A stretch of 35,076 nt of DNA, taken from assembly GCA_015489065.1 (NCBI GenBank), contig WGAO01000003.1, positions 1-35,076 of the forward strand. The letters run 5' to 3'. The translations under genes and the position numbers were made by a program. Under the pieces are notes generated by a model, which made no database searches, was not told where the DNA came from, and was given only the letters and a program-made list of their open reading frames with translations. This stretch comes from Thermotogaceae bacterium (GTDB lineage: Bacteria > Thermotogota > Thermotogae > Thermotogales > Thermotogaceae). Position 1 is the first letter of the stretch; every line of letters starts with the position of its first letter. Shown piece after piece: positions 31,003 through 35,076 of the stretch.

Positions 31003-32861
31003 ACCGTATGAACTTGATGAACATAGTCATAGCGGTACTGGTTATACTGTCCTTTTTTTGGTTCGCTAAAGCTATGTATTCCACAGAGTCTCCTACAATA
31101 AAGGTGGACTATACAAAGTTTCTGAGATATGTCGACAAGGGACTCATATCTGATGTTTTGATAAATGATGATGGTTCGGTGAAGTTCCACCTGAAAGGTG
31201 ACAGAAGACTGTACGAAGTCTATGCTCCATGGATTGAGAAAGATAACGAGCTACTCAAAAAGCTTGCAGACAAAGGTGTGAAAGTATCTGGAGAAAAGAG
31301 CATTTCAAGCTCTGTTTGGGTGAATGTACTTGGAACTCTAATACCGACGCTCTTGTTGATATTCGTGTGGATATTCGTTATGCGTGCAATAACGAGCAGG
31401 GGAAATAGCGCTATGACTTTCACAAGAAGTAGAGCGAGGATGTTTAAACCCGGCGAGAAGAGGGTAACTTTTAAAGATGTTGCAGGAGTTGACGAGGCAG
31501 TTGAAGAGCTTCAAGAAGTCGTTGATTTCTTAAAAAATCCCGCCAAATACAACAAAATAGGCGCTAGGATGCCCAAAGGGATACTGTTAGTCGGACCTCC
31601 GGGAACCGGTAAAACGCTTCTTGCAAGGGCAGTTGCAGGTGAAGCAAATGTTCCATTTTTCCACATATCAGGTTCGGATTTTGTGGAGCTCTTTGTTGGA
31701 GTTGGAGCTGCGAGGGTAAGAGATCTGTTTAATCAAGCAAAATCCAATGCTCCTTGTATAGTATTCATAGATGAGATAGACGCTGTGGGAAGGCATAGGG
31801 GAGCAGGACTTGGTGGAGGACATGACGAGAGAGAGCAGACTCTGAATCAGCTATTGGTGGAAATGGATGGATTCGATTCAAGAGAGGGAATAATAGTCAT
31901 GGCCGCAACGAACAGACCTGATATCTTAGATCCAGCTCTCTTGAGACCAGGAAGATTTGATAAGAAAGTCGTTGTCGATCCTCCAGATGTTCGCGGAAGA
32001 GAAGAAATTCTCAAAATTCATATGAGAGGCAAACCTATTGCTGAAGATGTGGATGTAAAAATACTTGCCAAAAGAACAACGGGATTTGTCGGAGCGGATC
32101 TGGAAAATCTGATAAATGAAGCAGCCCTTTTAGCTGCAAGAGATGGTAGAAGTGTCATAACGATGGCGGACTTCGAGGAGGCAATAGATAGAGTAATAGC
32201 TGGACCAGCGCGAAAGAGCAGGGTAATAAGCCAGAAGGAAAAGAAGATAATAGCTTATCATGAGGTAGGACATGCGATAGTTTCAACAGTCCTTCCAAGT
32301 GCCGATCCAGTTCACAGAATATCGATAATACCGAGAGGATATAAGGCTCTGGGATATACCCTTCAACTTCCGCACGAAGATAAATATCTTATATTCAAGC
32401 AAGAGATGCTTGATCGAATTTCCACGATGCTTGGTGGACGAGCCGCAGAAGAAATAGTCTTTGGCGATATAACCTCTGGAGCTGCCAACGACATAGAGAG
32501 AGCGACTGAGATGGCGCGGTCTATGGTTTGTGAACTCGGTATGAGTGATAGATTGGGACCTCTGGCATGGGGAAAAACCGAGAGAGAAGTTTTCTTGGGA
32601 AAGGATCTTGCAAGAATGAGGAATTTCTCAGAGGAAGTTGCAAGTGAAATAGACGAGGAAGTAAAGAGGATTATCACTGATTGTTATAACAGGGCTAAAG
32701 AAATATTGAGAAATCATAGAAAGCAAATGGACAGGATAGTGGAGATTCTTCTTGAGAAGGAAACGATCGAAGGAGATGAGCTCAGGAAAATCTTGCAGAG
32801 TGAGTTGGAAGATGATGAAGAAGCCGAGGATTACAAAGTCGATCAGGAGGTCGACAATTGA
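30999..32861 (+). CDS. ftsH: ATP-dependent zinc metalloprotease FtsH
   Basis: Membrane-bound AAA+ protease that degrades misfolded membrane proteins and regulators. 620 aa: helix 1 (about 8-24), a small extracytoplasmic domain, helix 2 (about 108-130), Walker A GPPGTGKT (199-206), Walker B VFIDEIDA, pore loop near FVGVGAARV, second-region-of-homology [20 protein letters not shown], and zinc site HEVGH (about 421-425) with a distal acidic ligand in [12 protein letters not shown] 30999 follows AGGAGGGG at 9 nt; an in-frame ATG is 9 nt downstream. Part of a tilS-ftsH-radical SAM-esterase operon with 4-nt overlaps. Confidence 0.98.
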   Translation: MNRMNLMNIVIAVLVILSFFWFAKAMYSTESPTIKVDYTKFLRYVDKGLISDVLINDDGSVKFHLKGDRRLYEVYAPWIEKDNELLKKLADKGVKVSGEKSISSSVWVNVLGTLIPTLLLIFVWIFVMRAITSRGNSAMTFTRSRARMFKPGEKRVTFKDVAGVDEAVEELQEVVDFLKNPAKYNKIGARMPKGILLVGPPGTGKTLLARAVAGEANVPFFHISGSDFVELFVGVGAARVRDLFNQAKSNAPCIVFIDEIDAVGRHRGAGLGGGHDEREQTLNQLLVEMDGFDSREGIIVMAATNRPDILDPALLRPGRFDKKVVVDPPDVRGREEILKIHMRGKPIAEDVDVKILAKRTTGFVGADLENLINEAALLAARDGRSVITMADFEEAIDRVIAGPARKSRVISQKEKKIIAYHEVGHAIVSTVLPSADPVHRISIIPRGYKALGYTLQLPHEDKYLIFKQEMLDRISTMLGGRAAEEIVFGDITSGAANDIERATEMARSMVCELGMSDRLGPLAWGKTEREVFLGKDLARMRNFSEEVASEIDEEVKRIITDCYNRAKEILRNHRKQMDRIVEILLEKETIEGDELRKILQSELEDDEEAEDYKVDQEVDN

Positions 32862-34303
32862 GAAGGCCGAGGAGGCCTGAAGATTACAGGGATTTTAAAA
32901 TAGTAAGGGACTATTCTGAAAAGGAAAGGGATTTCAAACCTTCGCGAGGAATCGATCTGGCGCTGTTTTTTCCGGCTAGTTATCGTGTAGCGGCTTCTTC
33001 ATTATCTTTCACATGGGTCAGGGATCTCCTCTATTCTGAAAATGTAGGTGTTGAAAGATTTTTCTTTCATAGGTCTTTTTCCAGATTTTACTCCCTAGAA
33101 AATCTGAGACCTGTTGATGAATTCAGAAATATCGCTTTCTCGTACAATTTTGAAATGGATCTTTTCAATATTCTGGAAATACTCAAGAAGATTCACATTC
33201 CGATTCGATGGAAAGATAGAAACTCCAATCATCCACTTATCATCGTTGGAGGTGCGATGACATATTTCAATCCATCAATTGCCTACCCAATAGCAGATGT
33301 TGTTTATCTGGGGGATCTTGAAGAAGATGTAAAACGTTTTTCCAGTGCGCTTTTGAAGGAAAGCAAAGAAACTTCTTTGGAAATATTCAATTTGTCTCCA
33401 TTTGTTTCAATACCGAGGATCGGAAAATTCGGCACCGTTGCAAAGGTTGGAAATCTCAATCGCTTTCCACCCATCGGTAGCATTTTAACGCCTGAGGGTG
33501 AATTTAAGGACAAACTCCTTATTGAGATAGGAAGAGGTTGTATAAGAAGATGCTCTTTCTGCATGATAGGGCATCTTCAAAAACCCGCGAGATTTTTAAA
33601 GATCGATACTCTTAAAAATATTCTTTCAGAAATACCGAAGAGTACAGCTCTTGGTATTATAAGCGCTACAGTAACGGATTATCCATGGTTGGATGAACTT
33701 TTAGATCTTTTAGAAGATAGAAGATTTTCCGTATCCTCTATGAGAATGGACAAGCTTAACCTAAGACTCTTGAAAATGCTAAAAAATTCTGGCCAAAAGA
33801 GCTTCACGGTGGCACCAGAGGGTGGAACTCAAAAGATCAGAGATATCTTAAAAAAAGATATAGAAGATCAGCATATTGAGAGAGCCCTTTTACTTGGGAG
33901 AAAGTCGGGTTTTGATAACCTGAAAATGTATTTTATATATGGTGTTCCGAGTGAAACAGAGGAGGACTTAAAAGGGATATCCGAGATAGCGAGTTTAGCT
34001 CTGAAAATGGGGTACAAAACTGTGAAGTTGAGTTTGAATCCGTTGATACCAAAGCCGGGAACACCTATGGAGAAGACAAAGATGGAAAGCATTAAAATTT
34101 TGAAAAAGAAGCGAGATTTTCTTCAAAGAAGTTTAAAGGCAAGAGGTGTAAAACTTCACTTTGAGGGGTTAAGAGAGAGTGTAGTCCAGTACGGGATAGC
34201 AAATTCAAATTCGGATGATGTTGAAGAATATTTGGACATTTTTGAAAAGTTCGGATCAAAAGATCTTGAGAGATTCATATACAAGAAGTTCGAAGGGAAG
34301 TGA
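32858..34303 (+). CDS. B12-binding-type radical SAM protein (TIGR03960-like)
   Basis: 481 aa. The N-terminal Rossmann-like half (LALFFPASYRVAASSLSF, PLIIVGGAMTYFNPSIAYPIADVVYLGD) resembles the cobalamin-binding-type domains of TIGR03960-like proteins but lacks an obvious DxHxxG motif. The radical SAM cluster is GCIRRCSFC (Cys 228, 232, 235), with VAPEGGTQKIRDIL and KMYFIYGVPSETEEDL further on, typical of methylthiotransferase-like barrels. It lacks a visible TRAM domain. The function is unknown; RNA or protein modification is possible. TTG 32858 overlaps the ftsH stop and follows AGGAGG at 7 nt. Confidence 0.88.
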   Translation: MRRPRRPEDYRDFKIVRDYSEKERDFKPSRGIDLALFFPASYRVAASSLSFTWVRDLLYSENVGVERFFFHRSFSRFYSLENLRPVDEFRNIAFSYNFEMDLFNILEILKKIHIPIRWKDRNSNHPLIIVGGAMTYFNPSIAYPIADVVYLGDLEEDVKRFSSALLKESKETSLEIFNLSPFVSIPRIGKFGTVAKVGNLNRFPPIGSILTPEGEFKDKLLIEIGRGCIRRCSFCMIGHLQKPARFLKIDTLKNILSEIPKSTALGIISATVTDYPWLDELLDLLEDRRFSVSSMRMDKLNLRLLKMLKNSGQKSFTVAPEGGTQKIRDILKKDIEDQHIERALLLGRKSGFDNLKMYFIYGVPSETEEDLKGISEIASLALKMGYKTVKLSLNPLIPKPGTPMEKTKMESIKILKKKRDFLQRSLKARGVKLHFEGLRESVVQYGIANSNSDDVEEYLDIFEKFGSKDLERFIYKKFEGK

Positions 34304-35049
34304 TCGAGTTGGTGATATATCCTTCTCAATTTTTAAAAGGCAGTGAGAAATGCTTTTTGCTGATACATGGTTACACAGGGTCACCTTATGAGATGATGTA
34401 TATAGCTGAGGGAATTAACAGAAATCTTGGATGGACTGTAAGAGTTCCGAGGCTTCCGGGTCACTCTACATTTACCGAGGATTTTCTTGAGACCACCAAG
34501 AGAGATTGGAAAAGGAGGATTTTTGATGAATTTCTTGGTATGAAATCTTGTTGCAAAGAGATAGTCGTTGGAGGGCTCTCTATGGGGGGAATCCTATCCG
34601 TTATACTCGCAAATAAATTCAATGTAAATAAGATAGTACTATACGCACCGGCTTTTCTTACGGCTTTCCAAAAATACATACCACTCACGATGGTACTCTC
34701 CACATTTCTAAGAAGAACCAAAAAGAGGAATCCACCAAAAGAGGAGGAAGATCCTATAAAGAAAAAACTTAGAGAAGAGTACTGGGTATATAATTTTTAC
34801 AAACAGAGTTGGGAATTCTTCAAACTTCAGTTTGAAGGAAGGAAAAATCTTCCAAGATTCTCAGGAGAAGCGCTTGTAGTTGTTTCAAAATCTGACAGAA
34901 CGGTTCCCATAACTGTAAAAGATTACCTAGATAAAAATATGGGTGGGAGAAAGAAATTCGTGATTTTAGAAAAAAGTCAGCATGTTTTAACGGTCGATGT
35001 CGAGAAAGAGAAAGTTCTAGAAGAAACATTGAAGTTTCTGAAAGGGTGA
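34300..35049 (+). CDS. Alpha/beta hydrolase, Est30-like carboxylesterase
   Basis: 249-aa cytosolic esterase-like hydrolase. LIHGYTGSPYEM is the oxyanion region, GGLSMGG carries nucleophile Ser 94, SKSDRTVP the Asp (about 199) and EKSQHVLTVD the His (about 228), in the order seen in Geobacillus Est30 and related monoglyceride lipases. A basic cap insertion (RRTKKRNPPKEEED) lies near 138-151. GTG 34300 overlaps the upstream stop (GTGA); TTG 34309 or GTG 34312 are alternatives with somewhat better spacing to GGGAAGTGA. Last complete gene of the tilS operon. Confidence 0.87.
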   Translation: MIELVIYPSQFLKGSEKCFLLIHGYTGSPYEMMYIAEGINRNLGWTVRVPRLPGHSTFTEDFLETTKRDWKRRIFDEFLGMKSCCKEIVVGGLSMGGILSVILANKFNVNKIVLYAPAFLTAFQKYIPLTMVLSTFLRRTKKRNPPKEEEDPIKKKLREEYWVYNFYKQSWEFFKLQFEGRKNLPRFSGEALVVVSKSDRTVPITVKDYLDKNMGGRKKFVILEKSQHVLTVDVEKEKVLEETLKFLKG

Positions 35050-35053
35050 TACG

Positions 35054-35076
35054 ATGGATTTCAGAGAGGTTAGAAA
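35054..35076 (+). CDS. Start of another gene (cut by window edge)
   Basis: ATG at 35054, preceded by AAGGGTGAT and only 4 nt after the esterase stop, is followed by seven codons (MDFREVRX) before the window ends. The spacing suggests it continues the same operon. Nothing can be said about function. Confidence 0.5.

Overview
The window looks like chromosomal DNA from a member of the Thermotogota (Thermotogales-like). The strongest signs are three tandem genes for exported proteins made of an N-terminal SLH domain, a long coiled coil and a C-terminal membrane anchor (the architecture of the Omp-alpha 'toga' spacer protein). Supporting signs are a GH57 glucan-branching enzyme next to a DUF4912 gene, and NusB and Mre11/SbcD proteins that closely resemble, as I remember them, the Thermotoga maritima ones. 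Codon use is AT-leaning, genes are packed into operons with 1-4 nt overlaps, and GTG and TTG starts are common. I cannot fix the genus.

Layout. 1-780 (minus): start of an unidentified gene and a dprA-like gene broken by several frameshifts. 834-2333: tRNA-Thr(CGT) with promoter and terminator, an Mre11/SbcD-type nuclease, and a small convergent gene. 2399-4606: nusB (apparently with an AUA start) and fhs, closed by a strong terminator. 4609-5996 (minus): an exported hypothetical protein and a lysophospholipase-like hydrolase. 6045-7140: a YgeW-family carbamoyltransferase. 7124-10639 (minus operon): STAS protein, orphan oligopeptide-type binding protein, HAD hydrolase, membrane protein. 10720-15157: NifX-like protein, then three SLH/coiled-coil proteins with a 71-aa protein between the first two. 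15157-17606 (minus): DUF4912 protein and GH57 branching enzyme behind a good promoter. 17688-21740 (minus): degenerate GGDEF protein, murA, PflX-type radical SAM protein, SLC13/ArsB-type permease. 21788-25065: NusG domain II protein, Gx transporter-like protein, maf, radC, TPR-like protein. 25053-28516 (minus): tRNA-Met(CAT), tRNA-Cys(GCA), an unknown 226-aa protein and a YhaN-type SMC-like ATPase with a membrane hairpin. 28538-35076: TolB-like propeller protein (probably leaderless mRNA), tilS, ftsH, a B12-type radical SAM protein, an Est30-like esterase and the first codons of another gene.

Most genes are housekeeping: tRNA modification, proteolysis, peptidoglycan, one-carbon metabolism, genome maintenance. 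The lineage-specific parts are the SLH cluster, the STAS/binding-protein operon, and the SMC-like ATPase with its unknown partner. No CRISPR array, insertion sequence, prophage or integrase was seen. The most unusual signals are two genes (nusB and the PflX-type gene) with no usable canonical start codon where homology and context place the start, a leaderless propeller gene overlapping tilS out of frame by 86 nt, and the SLH cluster.
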